From assembly GCA_005768725.1 (NCBI GenBank), contig VAFM01000002.1, positions 558,001-622,000 on the forward strand: a DNA stretch of 64,000 bases, given 5' to 3'. The stretch is from Blastochloris viridis (GTDB lineage: Bacteria > Pseudomonadota > Alphaproteobacteria > UBA2136 > UBA6156). Of this stretch, positions 1 through 8,755 are shown piece after piece (position 1 is the first letter of the stretch; each line of letters starts with the position of its first letter). The notes under the pieces were generated by a model. That model did no database searches. It saw nothing but the letters and a program-made list of their open reading frames with translations, and had not been told where the DNA came from. A program made the translations under genes and the position numbers.

Positions 1-90
1 GGTCTGTACCGCAAGTACGATGCCGATGTAGTGGCGTCCAGCGCCTCTGACGTTGACCTGTACGGTGTCAACATGCGCGTTAAGTTCTAA
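1..90 (+). CDS. Outer-membrane porin, 3' end only
   Basis: The first 90 bases are the last 29 codons of an open frame ending in TAA at 88-90. The visible peptide alternates polar and hydrophobic residues and ends in LYGVNMRVKF, a typical beta-barrel C-terminus with a terminal Phe (the BAM recognition signal). That pattern suggests a porin-like outer-membrane protein whose body lies left of the window. The class cannot be told from so short a tail. A good terminator follows directly, so it ends its transcription unit. Confidence 0.6.
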   Translation, partial: GLYRKYDADVVASSASDVDLYGVNMRVKF

Positions 91-109
91 CCTGCGTTAG
101 ATCTGACTC

Positions 110-133
110 AAAAGGCCCTTCGGGGCCTTTTTT
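110..133 (+). terminator. Rho-independent terminator after the porin fragment
   Basis: Stem AAAAGGCCC / GGGCCTTTT around a short TTCG loop, followed by a T run. The UUCG-type tetraloop and T tract make this a strong intrinsic terminator. Confidence 0.9.
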
Positions 134-252
134 AGGGGCTTGGCGTGGCGATGCCGCGTGAGAGGGCGCGCTGGCTTGACAAACGGCGGAGGCGCCGCCA
201 CCATCCGCCTCATCCGTGCTCCCCAGAGAGCGCCAACAAGAAAGGCCAATCC

Positions 253-795
253 ATGAAAGAAACGCCCATGTCCCGAACGTTCGCCGTCCCGTCCCGCCTG
301 CTGGCGGCTGCCCTGTGTGCCAGTGTGCTGGTGGCGTGTGCGGGCGCCAAGGTAGAGGCGCCGGAAGCCAACCCGACCGATATGCCGAAGGGTCCGGGTC
401 TGTTCTCAGGCGAGTCCGGCAATATTCTGGAAGCCTTCAAGCGCGACAAGAACAACGCTGAAACCGGCGGTACCATCGGCGTCAATATCTACCTGTGGCG
501 TGCGGCCTTGGAGAGCGTGGCCTTCATGCCTATCACCCAGGCCGACAGCAACGGTGGCGTGATCACCACCGACTGGTACACCAACCCATCCCAGCCGAAC
601 GAGCGTGTCCGCGCCAATGTGCTGATTCTCGGCAAGACCCTGCGTGCCGATGCTCTCAAGGTCGCGCTGTTCAAGCAGGTCCGCGTGGGCGATGCCTGGA
701 AGGACGAAGCGGTCGCCCCTGCCACCGTTACCGCACTGGAAGACACGATCCTCACCAAGGCTCGCGCCATCAAGGTGCAGACCCGCGGCAAATAG
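253..795 (+). CDS. DUF3576-type lipoprotein upstream of leuS
   Basis: A 180-residue exported lipoprotein. The start at 253 is preceded by an AAAGG ribosome site, and a second in-frame ATG lies at 268. The N-terminus is a basic and hydrophobic signal peptide ending in the lipobox LVAC, so the mature protein should begin with a lipidated Cys about 27 residues in. The mature domain ([16 protein letters not shown]) resembles DUF3576, an alphaproteobacterial family of unknown role usually found just upstream of leuS, as here. It lies between two terminators and so is probably monocistronic. The family assignment is from memory of sequence and synteny; function is unknown. Confidence 0.8.
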   Translation: MKETPMSRTFAVPSRLLAAALCASVLVACAGAKVEAPEANPTDMPKGPGLFSGESGNILEAFKRDKNNAETGGTIGVNIYLWRAALESVAFMPITQADSNGGVITTDWYTNPSQPNERVRANVLILGKTLRADALKVALFKQVRVGDAWKDEAVAPATVTALEDTILTKARAIKVQTRGK

Positions 796-806
796 CGGAA
801 ATCATG

Positions 807-834
807 AAAAAGAGGCTGAAAAGCCTCTTTTTTT
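807..834 (+). terminator. Rho-independent terminator after the DUF3576 gene
   Basis: AGAGGCT / AGCCTCT stem with a GAAA-type loop followed by seven or more T residues. It ends only about 25 bases before the leuS start, so leuS must have its own promoter in that short gap. Confidence 0.9.
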
Positions 835-857
835 ATGGCGCAAGCCCTGCTACAACT

Positions 858-3413
858 ATGCCCATGAATACAGCATCTCCTAAGTATACACCTGAATCTA
901 TCGAACCTAAATGGCAACACAACTGGTTCGCTTCCAACGTTTTCCGTGCCGAGGTAGATACCTCCAAGCCCAAGTACTACGTGCTGGAGATGCTGCCCTA
1001 CCCGTCCGGTCAACTGCACATGGGCCACGTGCGCAACTACACGCTGGGCGATGTGCTGGCCCGCTACAAGCGCGCCCAGGGCTTTAACGTGATGCACCCG
1101 ATGGGCTGGGACGCCTTCGGCCTGCCCGCCGAGAACGCGGCCATCAAGCGCAAGGTTCACCCCAAGGCGTGGACGCTGGCCAATATCGCCGAAATGAAGC
1201 GCACCATGCAGCAGTTCGGCTGGAGTTACGACTGGAGCAAGGAAGTGGCGACCTGCCTGCCGGAATACTACGGCCACCAGCAGGGACTGTTCATCAGTCT
1301 GTATGAGAAAGGTCTGGTCTACCGCAAGGAAACCTTTGTGAACTGGGACCCCATCGACCAGACCGTGCTGGCGAATGAACAGGTGGTTGACGGCAAGGGC
1401 TGGCGCTCGGGCGCCCCGGTGGAGCGTCGCTCCATGCCGCAGTGGATGTTGAAGATCACCCAGTACGCCGACGAATTGCTCGCCGACCTCGACCAGTTGC
1501 CCAACTGGCCGGAGCGCGTGCGCACCATGCAGGAGAACTGGATCGGCAAATCGCAGGGCCTGCAATTCAGCTTTGTCGTCAAAAACGGCGCTGAAACCCT
1601 GCCCGACACCCTTGATGTCTTCACGACGCGTCCGGACACCCTCTACGGCGCCACCTTCTGTGCGGTTGCCCCCGAGCACGCTCTGGCTGCCCAGACCGCT
1701 TTAAACGACGTTAAAGCGCAGGAATTCATCGCCGAAGCCGCAGCCCTCGGAACGGCACAGGAAACGATCGATAAAGCCGAGAAGAAGGGTTACAAGACCC
1801 CCTTCACCGCTGTTCACCCCCTCACCGGACAGGAGCTGCCGATCTTCATCGCCAACTTCGTGCTGAGCACCTACGGCACCGGCGCCCTCATGGCGGTTCC
1901 GGCGCACGATGAACGCGACCACGCCTTCGCCATCAAGTACAATCTGCCGATTATCCCAGTCGTGGAAAGTGCCCAAGAACTTCCGTATACCGGCGACGGC
2001 GCCCACATCAACAGCCCGCTTATCAACGGCCAGAAGGTGGACGAAGCGAAAGCCACCATCATTGCGGCTGCCGAAAAGGGCGGCTGGGGGAAAGGCGTCA
2101 CTCAATGGCGCCTGCGCGACTGGGGTATTTCCCGCCAGCGTTACTGGGGCTGTCCTATCCCCTTCATTCATTGCGAAAAATGCGGGGTTGTCCCTGTTCC
2201 CCGTGAATCACTGCCGGTGGAATTGCCCGAAGATGTCGACATTACCGGCTCCGGCAACCCGCTGGATACCCACCCGACCTGGAAGCACACCACCTGCCCG
2301 ACCTGCAGCGGCAAAGCGGTGCGCGAAACCGACACCATGGACACCTTTGCCGACAGCAGCTGGTACTTCATGCGCTATCTGTGTCCGCAATCCCCGCAGC
2401 CGCTCGATAAAAAAGCGCTGGATTACTGGATGCCGGCCGGTAGCGGTGTCGACCAGTACATTGGCGGGATCGAACACGCCGTGCTCCACCTCCTCTACGC
2501 CCGCTTCTTCACCAAAGCTCTGCGCGATACCGGCCACGTCAGTTGCACCGAGCCGTTCTCGGCCCTGCTCTGCCAAGGTATGGTTATCGGCAACAGTTAC
2601 CAGAAGGCCGACGGCACCTACCTCTACCCCTCGCAGGTGGAGCAGAAGGACGGCAAGTGGGTGGAAAAAGCCACCGGCGAGGCCATCACTGTCAAACCGG
2701 CCGAAAAGATCAGCAAGAGTAAGAACAACGGCGACGCACCGGATGCCTTGGTCGAAAAGTATGGCGCCGACACACTCCGCCTCTTCATGCTCTTCACCGC
2801 CCCGCCGGAGCGCGACCTGGAATGGTCGGAAGCCGCCATCGAAGGCGCCTGGCGCTTCATCAACCGCGTCTGGGCGTTGGCCGAGAAAGTGGCGACGGTC
2901 TCCGGCTCGGGCGATGCCGCCACCGATAAGGCCCTCAACCGTAAGATTCACCAGACCATCCGCAAAGTGACGTTCGATATTGAGCGTTTCCAGTACAACA
3001 CCATGGTTGCCGCCTGTATGGAGCTGGCCAACGCACTGGCCGCTGCCGAAGGCAAGGCCTCTCCGGCCCTGTTCCGCGAAGGGGTGGAAGCACTGGTACG
3101 TCTGCTCAACCCGGCCGTGCCGCACGTCACTGAAGAACTCTGGCAACTGCTGGGCCATGCCGAGCCGTTGCACGCCGCAAAGTGGCCGGTCTTCAGTGAA
3201 GAGGCCGCCAAGGAAGACGAGATCACTCTCATCGTGCAGGTCGACGGCAAGCTCCGTGCCCGTGTGACGCTCGCGGCGGATGTCTCTGAAGCCGACGCCC
3301 TCGCCGCCGCCCACGCAGCTGAAGACGCCAAACCGTGGCTGGAAGGTAAGATCATCGCCAAGCAGGTCTATGTGCCGGGCCGTCTGGTCAACATCGCCAC
3401 TGTCAGCGCGTAA
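858..3413 (+). CDS. leuS: Leucyl-tRNA synthetase
   Basis: Class I aminoacyl-tRNA synthetase, 851 residues, full length for bacterial LeuRS; charges tRNA-Leu in the cytosol. The HIGH motif is HMGH in the context [14 protein letters not shown]. The editing (CP1) domain has [13 protein letters not shown] zinc-type CxxC pair (CEKC, CPTC) sits in the inserted region. The second signature is KISKS, a conservative form of KMSKS. ATG codons at 858 and 864 are both possible. There is no Shine-Dalgarno sequence, and a TACAAC hexamer at 851-856 just before them suggests a nearly leaderless transcript starting at 864. DUF3576 upstream and lptE-holA downstream match the usual alphaproteobacterial order. 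Confidence 0.97.
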   Translation: MPMNTASPKYTPESIEPKWQHNWFASNVFRAEVDTSKPKYYVLEMLPYPSGQLHMGHVRNYTLGDVLARYKRAQGFNVMHPMGWDAFGLPAENAAIKRKVHPKAWTLANIAEMKRTMQQFGWSYDWSKEVATCLPEYYGHQQGLFISLYEKGLVYRKETFVNWDPIDQTVLANEQVVDGKGWRSGAPVERRSMPQWMLKITQYADELLADLDQLPNWPERVRTMQENWIGKSQGLQFSFVVKNGAETLPDTLDVFTTRPDTLYGATFCAVAPEHALAAQTALNDVKAQEFIAEAAALGTAQETIDKAEKKGYKTPFTAVHPLTGQELPIFIANFVLSTYGTGALMAVPAHDERDHAFAIKYNLPIIPVVESAQELPYTGDGAHINSPLINGQKVDEAKATIIAAAEKGGWGKGVTQWRLRDWGISRQRYWGCPIPFIHCEKCGVVPVPRESLPVELPEDVDITGSGNPLDTHPTWKHTTCPTCSGKAVRETDTMDTFADSSWYFMRYLCPQSPQPLDKKALDYWMPAGSGVDQYIGGIEHAVLHLLYARFFTKALRDTGHVSCTEPFSALLCQGMVIGNSYQKADGTYLYPSQVEQKDGKWVEKATGEAITVKPAEKISKSKNNGDAPDALVEKYGADTLRLFMLFTAPPERDLEWSEAAIEGAWRFINRVWALAEKVATVSGSGDAATDKALNRKIHQTIRKVTFDIERFQYNTMVAACMELANALAAAEGKASPALFREGVEALVRLLNPAVPHVTEELWQLLGHAEPLHAAKWPVFSEEAAKEDEITLIVQVDGKLRARVTLAADVSEADALAAAHAAEDAKPWLEGKIIAKQVYVPGRLVNIATVSA

Positions 3414-3431
3414 GGCTGAATAAAAGCAAAA

Positions 3432-3461
3432 GGCCGGAGGATGTGTGTTCTCCGGCCTTGT
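3432..3461. terminator. Hairpin between leuS and lptE
   Basis: GGCCGGAG / CTCCGGCC stem with a ten-base loop. The + strand tail is only TTGTG, while the - strand reads into TTTTGCTTTTA, so termination of + transcription may be partial. Confidence 0.55.
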
Positions 3462-3530
3462 GCGTTATCTTTCAAAGTATACATATAACAGCCCTTGCCG
3501 ACCGGCGTTGTGCCGCATATGCTGCCGCAC

Positions 3531-4109
3531 ATGAACGTCACCCCTGCCCTGCGCGCAAGCGCCCTGTCCCTTACGGTCTTTCTGGCATCCTGCGGCTACA
3601 GCCCGCTTTATGCGCCCGGCGAAGGCGCGTCGGCTGCCGCCGGCCGTGTGCAGGTGGGCGATGTCGCGGTCGCTCAGGGCGAGCGCCGCCCGGACAGCCG
3701 CATGGCGCAGAAGACCAAGACCGTTGGTATGCGCCGTACCGCCCAGACCGTCGCGCAGGAGTTGAAGCTGAACTTCCCCCACAGTGGCGCCGAGATGGAC
3801 ACCCTGACCGTGTACATGGAAGAAGAAACCACCACTCTGGCCGTGCAGCGTACCGCCGCCATCCAGCGTGCTGAAATTTACCTGCGTGGCCAGATGGAAC
3901 TGACCGACGCGGATGGCAAGACTCTGCTGAAGACGGGCCTGTCGACCAGCGCGCCCTATAACGTGGAAGATACCCCGTTCAGTACCGAATCCGGCAAGAC
4001 CTACGCCCGCCTCACTGCCGCCCGTAATCTGGCTGCCGAGATCTCGCGCCGCGTGTACCTGTACTACAGCACCCGCCCGGATATCGGCGGTCCGGCTAAA
4101 ACCAAGTAA
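3531..4109 (+). CDS. lptE: LPS-assembly lipoprotein LptE
   Basis: A 192-residue lipoprotein with signal peptide and lipobox LASC followed by GYSPLY, the hallmark N-terminus of alphaproteobacterial LptE. LptE plugs the LptD barrel and helps deliver lipopolysaccharide to the outer leaflet. The mature domain ends in TAARNLAAEISRRVYLYYS, close to the conserved C-terminal helix of the family. ATG 3531 is chosen because it opens directly into the signal peptide; ATG 3519 is an alternative. No ribosome site is seen. A TTGCCG-N16-CATATG promoter-like pair ends nine bases upstream, so the message may be leaderless. It lies between leuS and holA as in many alphaproteobacteria. Confidence 0.93.
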   Translation: MNVTPALRASALSLTVFLASCGYSPLYAPGEGASAAAGRVQVGDVAVAQGERRPDSRMAQKTKTVGMRRTAQTVAQELKLNFPHSGAEMDTLTVYMEEETTTLAVQRTAAIQRAEIYLRGQMELTDADGKTLLKTGLSTSAPYNVEDTPFSTESGKTYARLTAARNLAAEISRRVYLYYSTRPDIGGPAKTK

Positions 4110-4223
4110 TAGAGCTCGTTCAGAAGGGAGACATCGGGATGAATTTTTGGGATGCTGAGGATCGTGGAAGCGTAAACGTACATGAGGTACGTGCGAACCG
4201 CGAAAGCCGAGGCAGCACAAAAA

Positions 4224-4255
4224 TCCGCCCGAGGGCGAACCTTTTGGGCGGGGTC
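4224..4255 (+). other. Imperfect hairpin just upstream of holA
   Basis: The 150-base gap between lptE and holA contains CCGCCC (4226 onward) and GGGCGG (4248 onward) around a GAGGGCGAACCTTTT spacer, ending a few bases before the holA ATG. This could fold over the ribosome site or form a weak attenuator. The observation is direct; the regulatory role is a guess. Confidence 0.35.
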
Positions 4256-4260
4256 TAACC

Positions 4261-5292
4261 ATGCCGGGTATTTACCCCAACCAACTGGCGCAAAACCTCA
4301 AGCCCCTGCCCCCGCTGGTGCTGCTGTGGGGCGAAGATGCCGGCGCGCTGCGTCAGGCTGCCCAGCAGGTCATCGCCGCTACCGGCGTCGATCTGAACGA
4401 TCCCTTTGCGGCCGAAAAGATCACGTTGACCGACCTGCTCGCCTCGCCATCGCGCTTGGCCGACAGCGCCCAGACCATGAGTTTCACCAGCCCGCACCGC
4501 CTGATCTGGGTGCAGGGCATCTCCGGCGATGAATCCGGCGCGACCATCACCGCTCTTACCCAATCGGTGAAAACCGCATTGGAGTTTCCGCTGGAGGCCG
4601 TCACCATTGTGCTGGCTGTGCCCCATGCGCTGGAGAAGACCTCCCCCATTGTCAAAGCCATTGAAGGGCATTCTAAAGCCCTTGCGGTGCGTTTCTTTGT
4701 CGATAGCGCATCCGATATCAGCGGATTCCTTCGAACCGAATTTAACGCCGCCGGAGTGGCTGTAGAACCGGATGCCATCCAAATGATGGCATCCGGCTTG
4801 GGTGCCGACCGTGAACTGGCCCGCCGAGAAGTGGAAAAGCTGCTGGTGTATGCCGGAGATGAGTTGCCGATTACCGTCGCCCACGTTCAGGCCTGTCTGG
4901 CAGGTGCCATTCCTGCTGATGCGTTCCGTCTGGCCGAAGCGGTCGGTAGTCGTAACCGCACCGAAACCGACCGCCTGCTGCAGCACCTGATCCATCAGGG
5001 CGAAGATCTGACGCCCGCCTTCAGCCTTACCCTCAAACACCTGCAAAGTCTGAAAACGGCGCAGGCCATGAAAGCCCGTAACGAGCCGGAAGGCGAAATT
5101 CTCAAGGTCACCGGCAAATTCCGCGCGCCGCGCAATGTCCAGAATGAGTTCCTCAAGCAGGTGCAGGCCTATCCCCCTGCTCGTCTGGCGGGTCTGTCGG
5201 CTTACGCGACGGAAACCCTCTCCCAGGCCCGCTCCGGCCTGCTCGATCCCACACTTGCGCTCTCCCGCGCCCTGCTGGGTCTCAGCGCCTAA
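4261..5292 (+). CDS. holA: DNA polymerase III delta subunit
   Basis: A 343-residue clamp-loader delta subunit, normal length for HolA. The N-terminal segment (LVLLWGEDAGALRQAAQQV) fits the degenerate AAA+ fold of delta, which opens the beta clamp but does not bind ATP. The middle and C-terminal helical parts (ADRELARREVEKLLVYAG; DAFRLAEAVGSRNR) match the family. The protein acts in the cytosolic replisome. It follows lptE and ends at a terminator shared with the opposing gene. Confidence 0.95.
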   Translation: MPGIYPNQLAQNLKPLPPLVLLWGEDAGALRQAAQQVIAATGVDLNDPFAAEKITLTDLLASPSRLADSAQTMSFTSPHRLIWVQGISGDESGATITALTQSVKTALEFPLEAVTIVLAVPHALEKTSPIVKAIEGHSKALAVRFFVDSASDISGFLRTEFNAAGVAVEPDAIQMMASGLGADRELARREVEKLLVYAGDELPITVAHVQACLAGAIPADAFRLAEAVGSRNRTETDRLLQHLIHQGEDLTPAFSLTLKHLQSLKTAQAMKARNEPEGEILKVTGKFRAPRNVQNEFLKQVQAYPPARLAGLSAYATETLSQARSGLLDPTLALSRALLGLSA

Positions 5293-5302
5293 TACCTATA
5301 AA

Positions 5303-5328
5303 AAAAACCGGCCAAAGCCGGTTTTTTT
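5303..5328. terminator. Bidirectional terminator between holA and the PBP activator
   Basis: AAAAACCGGC / GCCGGTTTTT stem with A runs on one side and T runs on the other. It serves the converging genes on both strands. Confidence 0.92.
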
Positions 5329-5334
5329 GGTCTC

Positions 5335-6954
5335 TTAACGTTGCCAGCGCCAGCCAGCGGCCCCATCCGGACGCAGATCCGTCGGTAACGTCAGCGGCAG
5401 TAAATTCAGTGCCGGTTTCTTGACTTCAAACTGTGTACCGATGCTCACCACATCCAGTCCGCGCTCGGTTAAGCCATTGCTACCAAAACGGAAGTAGCCG
5501 CCGCTACCGTAATAGCCTTCCGGACGGGTTAGCAGTTCGCCTACCGGTTTGCCGGTGCGCTGCTTCTCTCCCGCAATATCCGCCAGAATCCGGGCGGCAT
5601 CGTAGCCGGTCACGGCCAAGGCGGTGGCATCTTCGCCAAAGCTGGCCTTGTAGCTCTGCTCAAAGCGCTGCACCTTGGGAGCCGCCGCGAATACCGCGCC
5701 GCGCATACCGCTGTTGGTACGCAAGAGGTCATTATTCTGCCAGAGGCCCGTGCCCAGCAGCATCACAGTGGCGTTGTTCACACCGTAGTAGCTCAACTGC
5801 GCCTTGATCAGGGGCATCTTCGACGCAGGCGCCGGTACCAGTAACGCGTTGAAAGGCAAGGTGGACGATGTCGCCGAAGCACCGGTCAGCTGGCGGATGC
5901 TGGCGCCGATATCCGTCGCGTTCGGGTCAAAGTACGCCGTTCCGGTCACAGTCGCGCCCTCGCGGCGGCCCTCATCGGCAAAGGCTTCCAGAGCTTCTGT
6001 GCTGTAATCCGTGCTGGGGGCCAAGACCGCCAGCTTGCGGTTGCCCTGCCGGATGGCTGCGCGTGCCGCCAGGCGGGCCTGCTCGCTCGGCAGGTAATTG
6101 AGTGCGTATACACCATGCCCCATTACACTTTTGTCATTGCTGAGGGCCAGAATCGGCGTGTTGCTGCCGTCAAAGGCTTCCGCGGTATCGCCTACGCCGT
6201 TGGCCAGCAGCGGGCCGACCACAATATCCACGCCCTGTTCGCGCAATGCCTTGGCGGCAGTGGCCGTTTGGGCGCCGTCACCGCTGTCCTGCACAATCAG
6301 CTCTAAACGCGTACCGCGGCGGCCATCAAACTCACGCAGCCCCAATTGCAGCCCATGCAGAATGCTTGTCCCCACCTCCCCCAGTTGTCCGCTCAGCGGC
6401 AGAATCACACCTACCCGTAGTACCATGCTGGCCTGCTGGCCCTGGAAGGTATCGTAAGCGGCGCGCAAGCGCTCATAACGCGAGCGGTCCGGCTGATCGG
6501 TCAGGCGTTCATAGCTGTTGAGCCACGGGTTGGCAGTTGCAGTGCCTTTTTCGGCCAGAAAACGCTCGGCCAACTGCAAAGCCAGACGGCCGCGCAGATC
6601 GCCCACGGCCTGTCCCAGCGGGGTGGCGTCACGCAGGGTGCCGTCCAATACTTTAAAGGCTTCCTCGTCTTCGCCTAGTTGGCTGAGCGCCAGAGCCAAA
6701 CCATAGCGCGATTGTCCACGCACCACACTGTCAGCATTGTTTACCAAAGGCTTATAGGTCTCAATGGCGGCAAGCCAGCGGCGCTCGCGGAGCGCCAGCG
6801 CACCGGCTTCCAGACCACCGGTGCCGGAGGCCATGACCGGCTGGCTGGCCCCTACCACAGGCGCCTGAGCCACGGCGGGTTGACTGAAAAAACCGAGGCT
6901 TACCAAAAAGGTGGTTGCCAGAAGGGTAGGAGAAAGGGCTATGCTGCGCGTCAT
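5335..6954 (-). CDS. Penicillin-binding-protein activator (LpoA-type)
   Basis: A 539-residue exported protein. The start at 6954 (MTRSIALSP) opens a Sec signal peptide ending near AVAQA. There is no lipobox, unlike E. coli LpoA. A TPR-like helical section (residues about 40-170) is followed by a type 1 periplasmic-binding fold (LRVGVILPLSGQLGEVG; IVVGPLLANG; ILALSNDKS). In the family this couples outer-membrane or periplasmic sensing to peptidoglycan synthases. The genes nearby (yraN, dolP) match the E. coli lpoA-yraN-dolP neighbourhood, but here this gene is divergent from yraN and the two start regions overlap. rsmI, the usual partner, is absent. Confidence 0.85.
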   Translation of the reverse strand: MTRSIALSPTLLATTFLVSLGFFSQPAVAQAPVVGASQPVMASGTGGLEAGALALRERRWLAAIETYKPLVNNADSVVRGQSRYGLALALSQLGEDEEAFKVLDGTLRDATPLGQAVGDLRGRLALQLAERFLAEKGTATANPWLNSYERLTDQPDRSRYERLRAAYDTFQGQQASMVLRVGVILPLSGQLGEVGTSILHGLQLGLREFDGRRGTRLELIVQDSGDGAQTATAAKALREQGVDIVVGPLLANGVGDTAEAFDGSNTPILALSNDKSVMGHGVYALNYLPSEQARLAARAAIRQGNRKLAVLAPSTDYSTEALEAFADEGRREGATVTGTAYFDPNATDIGASIRQLTGASATSSTLPFNALLVPAPASKMPLIKAQLSYYGVNNATVMLLGTGLWQNNDLLRTNSGMRGAVFAAAPKVQRFEQSYKASFGEDATALAVTGYDAARILADIAGEKQRTGKPVGELLTRPEGYYGSGGYFRFGSNGLTERGLDVVSIGTQFEVKKPALNLLPLTLPTDLRPDGAAGWRWQR

Positions 6955-7324
6955 GATGCAAAGCCTACCCCTGCTCTCGCGGCTTGCCAAGCGCCTGCCG
7001 GTACATGTGCGTGGTGCGTTGGCCGAAAAAGCGGCGCTGGTAAGTTACCTGATACGTGGCTTTACACCCCTCACCGTCTCGCAGCATCTGGCGCAGACCG
7101 ACCTGACGCTGCGCCGTGGCAACTTGATTCTCTTGGTGGAAGTTAAATACCGCACCACGCGCGAGCGTGGCCATCTGGCACTTACACCCGCTCAAAAGGC
7201 ACGCCTTAACCGGCAGGCGCGCAGTGTCGCCGCTCGTTATCCAGCGTGTACGGTGCGTCTCGAGGTCTGTCTGCTCTTCCCGCATTGGCCGTTTCAGCAG
7301 CGTATACCGTTGCAGGATGCCTGA
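6941..7324 (+). CDS. yraN: YraN-family (UPF0102) endonuclease-like protein
   Basis: A 127-residue protein of the UPF0102 family, a restriction-endonuclease-like fold of poorly known role. The core strand LILLVEVKYR matches the family LVFVEVKxR, and LTPAQKARLNRQARSVAARYP matches the conserved helix. The usual GEID acidic motif is replaced by QTDL, so one conserved acidic residue of the presumed active site is missing. GGAGAAAGG precedes ATG 6941; ATGs at 6953 and 6956 are alternatives. Its start overlaps the start region of the divergent PBP activator gene. Confidence 0.8.
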   Translation: MLRVMMQSLPLLSRLAKRLPVHVRGALAEKAALVSYLIRGFTPLTVSQHLAQTDLTLRRGNLILLVEVKYRTTRERGHLALTPAQKARLNRQARSVAARYPACTVRLEVCLLFPHWPFQQRIPLQDA

Positions 7325-7367
7325 ATTCATCGCTGATAAACGCCAAGACTTTTGTCGACACGCGTGG

Positions 7368-7397
7368 TTGACAGGTACCCGCCGCGTTTCCTACCAT
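7368..7397 (+). promoter_or_regulatory. Sigma-70-like promoter for dolP
   Basis: A perfect TTGACA at 7368-7373, an 18-base spacer and TACCAT at 7392-7397. This leaves a short leader with an AAGAAAG ribosome site before the ATG at 7421. Confidence 0.55.
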
Positions 7398-7420
7398 CGG
7401 GTAACAAGAAAGTTTTCCCG

Positions 7421-8053
7421 ATGTTTGCCTCTCCCCTTCGCTCCACGGCCCTCGCCACCACGCTGGTTCTCTCTACGCTGTTGGGTGGGTGTGCGGCGCC
7501 GCTAATCATCGGTGGCGCGGCTACCGCCGGTTACGTGGGTCTGCAGAACCGCACGACCCAGCAAATTGCGGCCGATACCGAGGTGAAGCTGCGCATCAAG
7601 GATGCCCTCACTCAGGCGCGCGGTAACTACTTTGTCGATGTTGGTATTGATGTCTTTTACGGGAATGTCTTGCTGACCGGCGTCGTCCCCACGCAGGCGG
7701 AAGGCGAGCAGGTGCTGGATCTGGCTCGCCGCACGGTCGGCGTCCAGAAGGTGTATAACGAACTCTTTGTCGGCAGCGCCTATACCGCGGGCCAAAAAGC
7801 CAAGGATGCCTGGATATCGGCGCAGATTCAGCCGCGCCTGCTCGGTGCGAAGGATGCCTACCCGCTCAACTACCTCATCACAGTCGTGAATAATCACGTC
7901 TACATCATGGGAGACGCGCTGACGCAGGGCGAAAAGGATCACGTGTTGCACATCTTGCGGACCACGCGCGGTGTTCAGCAAGTGCATGATTATCTTGTGA
8001 TAAAAGGTGTGAATCCCGATGATGACCGGGCCAATGTTGTCAAGCGCAACTAG
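7421..8053 (+). CDS. dolP: BON-domain outer-membrane lipoprotein (DolP/YraP-like)
   Basis: A 210-residue lipoprotein with signal peptide and lipobox LGGC. The mature part holds two BON domains: the first around residues 45-115 (KLRIKDALTQ, DVGIDVFYGNVLLTGVV) and the second around 120-195 (LNYLITVVNNHVYIMGDAL). DolP binds anionic phospholipids at division sites and supports BAM function in E. coli. The yraN-dolP order is conserved with E. coli. A promoter-like pair lies just upstream and a terminator just downstream, so it can be transcribed alone. Confidence 0.88.
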   Translation: MFASPLRSTALATTLVLSTLLGGCAAPLIIGGAATAGYVGLQNRTTQQIAADTEVKLRIKDALTQARGNYFVDVGIDVFYGNVLLTGVVPTQAEGEQVLDLARRTVGVQKVYNELFVGSAYTAGQKAKDAWISAQIQPRLLGAKDAYPLNYLITVVNNHVYIMGDALTQGEKDHVLHILRTTRGVQQVHDYLVIKGVNPDDDRANVVKRN

Positions 8054-8072
8054 TTGCTAAGACCTCTGTCTC

Positions 8073-8096
8073 AGACGCCCTCTGGGCGTCTTTTTG
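8073..8096 (+). terminator. Rho-independent terminator after dolP
   Basis: AGACGCCC / GGGCGTCT stem with a TCT loop and a TTTTT tail. Confidence 0.93.
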
Positions 8097-8755
8097 ATGC
8101 GTATGTGAAAAGTATGAACAGTCTCTGGCGGGATCTTTTTAAGCCTCTCTGCGTTACCCTGTAGCGAGAGCACTTCTTTAATATCAGTGAATTAACGTTC
8201 TTGAGGATCTCTCCATCTGCGTTTGTGGAACTCTGTGAATCATGTTGCATGTTTCTGTGAAACATAGCCCGATTCCACAGGGGCGACAGCTTCATGCTCA
8301 TCACTTCAGGCGAAGCTGCCGAAACGGCGTTTCACAACTCCACAGTGCCGTGCACACAAAGTAAGCAAAGCGCGGAATAGGTCTTGCCTCAGACGTCAAG
8401 GGTGCCTAAAATGGCATCATACCCCTCGGAAGGGTCCCGAAAGTTTTTGCAACACGCGAAAACACCCTCAAAAACGCTTGAAAAGGCGTTTCACAAATTG
8501 TGTGAATTTCCAAAATCCGCGCTCACACACAGGTCTAATTTGTGAATAAGCATTTACATAAAAGTTATTCTCATAAAATCAAAGGGGATAGCTAGGCTTC
8601 GTTGTGCGCCGCACAATAAAGTGTGAAAGCTCTGTAAAAGATGGCCTGAAACCGAAAAGATCTGCAATTTCAAGTCTTCATGTGTGACATGAAAAGCGCA
8701 TTTTGCGTGATAATGTATGCACTCATGTAGGGTGTCATGAGGAGAGGGTGTGACG
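8097..8755. other. Gene-free region rich in TGTGAA/TTCACA words; possible DnaA-box region
   Basis: About 660 bases without a credible gene. The hexamer TGTGAA or its complement occurs at 8104, 8234, 8256, 8331, 8490, 8501, 8541 and 8622, and TTCCACA-type words at 8224 and 8274. The copy at 8541-8549 reads TTATTCACA on the - strand, matching the loose DnaA-box form TTWTNCACA. TTCACA-AATTG-TGTGAA at 8490-8506 is a perfect inverted repeat. An AT-rich stretch follows at 8550-8580. This could be an origin-like or operator region; gene orientation on both sides points inward, which argues against an origin. Confidence 0.4.

Noticed and set aside
489..1679. Long - strand frame opposite leuS
   Set aside because: Shadow frame of a high-GC gene; leuS motifs on the + strand are unmistakable.
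8071..8304. 77-residue frame on the - strand in the gene-free region
   Set aside because: No ribosome site, no domain, overlaps the dolP terminator; composition fits non-coding DNA.
8490..8506. CRP-type operator
   Set aside because: The half-sites face the wrong way (TTCACA-N5-TGTGAA rather than TGTGA-N6-TCACA).
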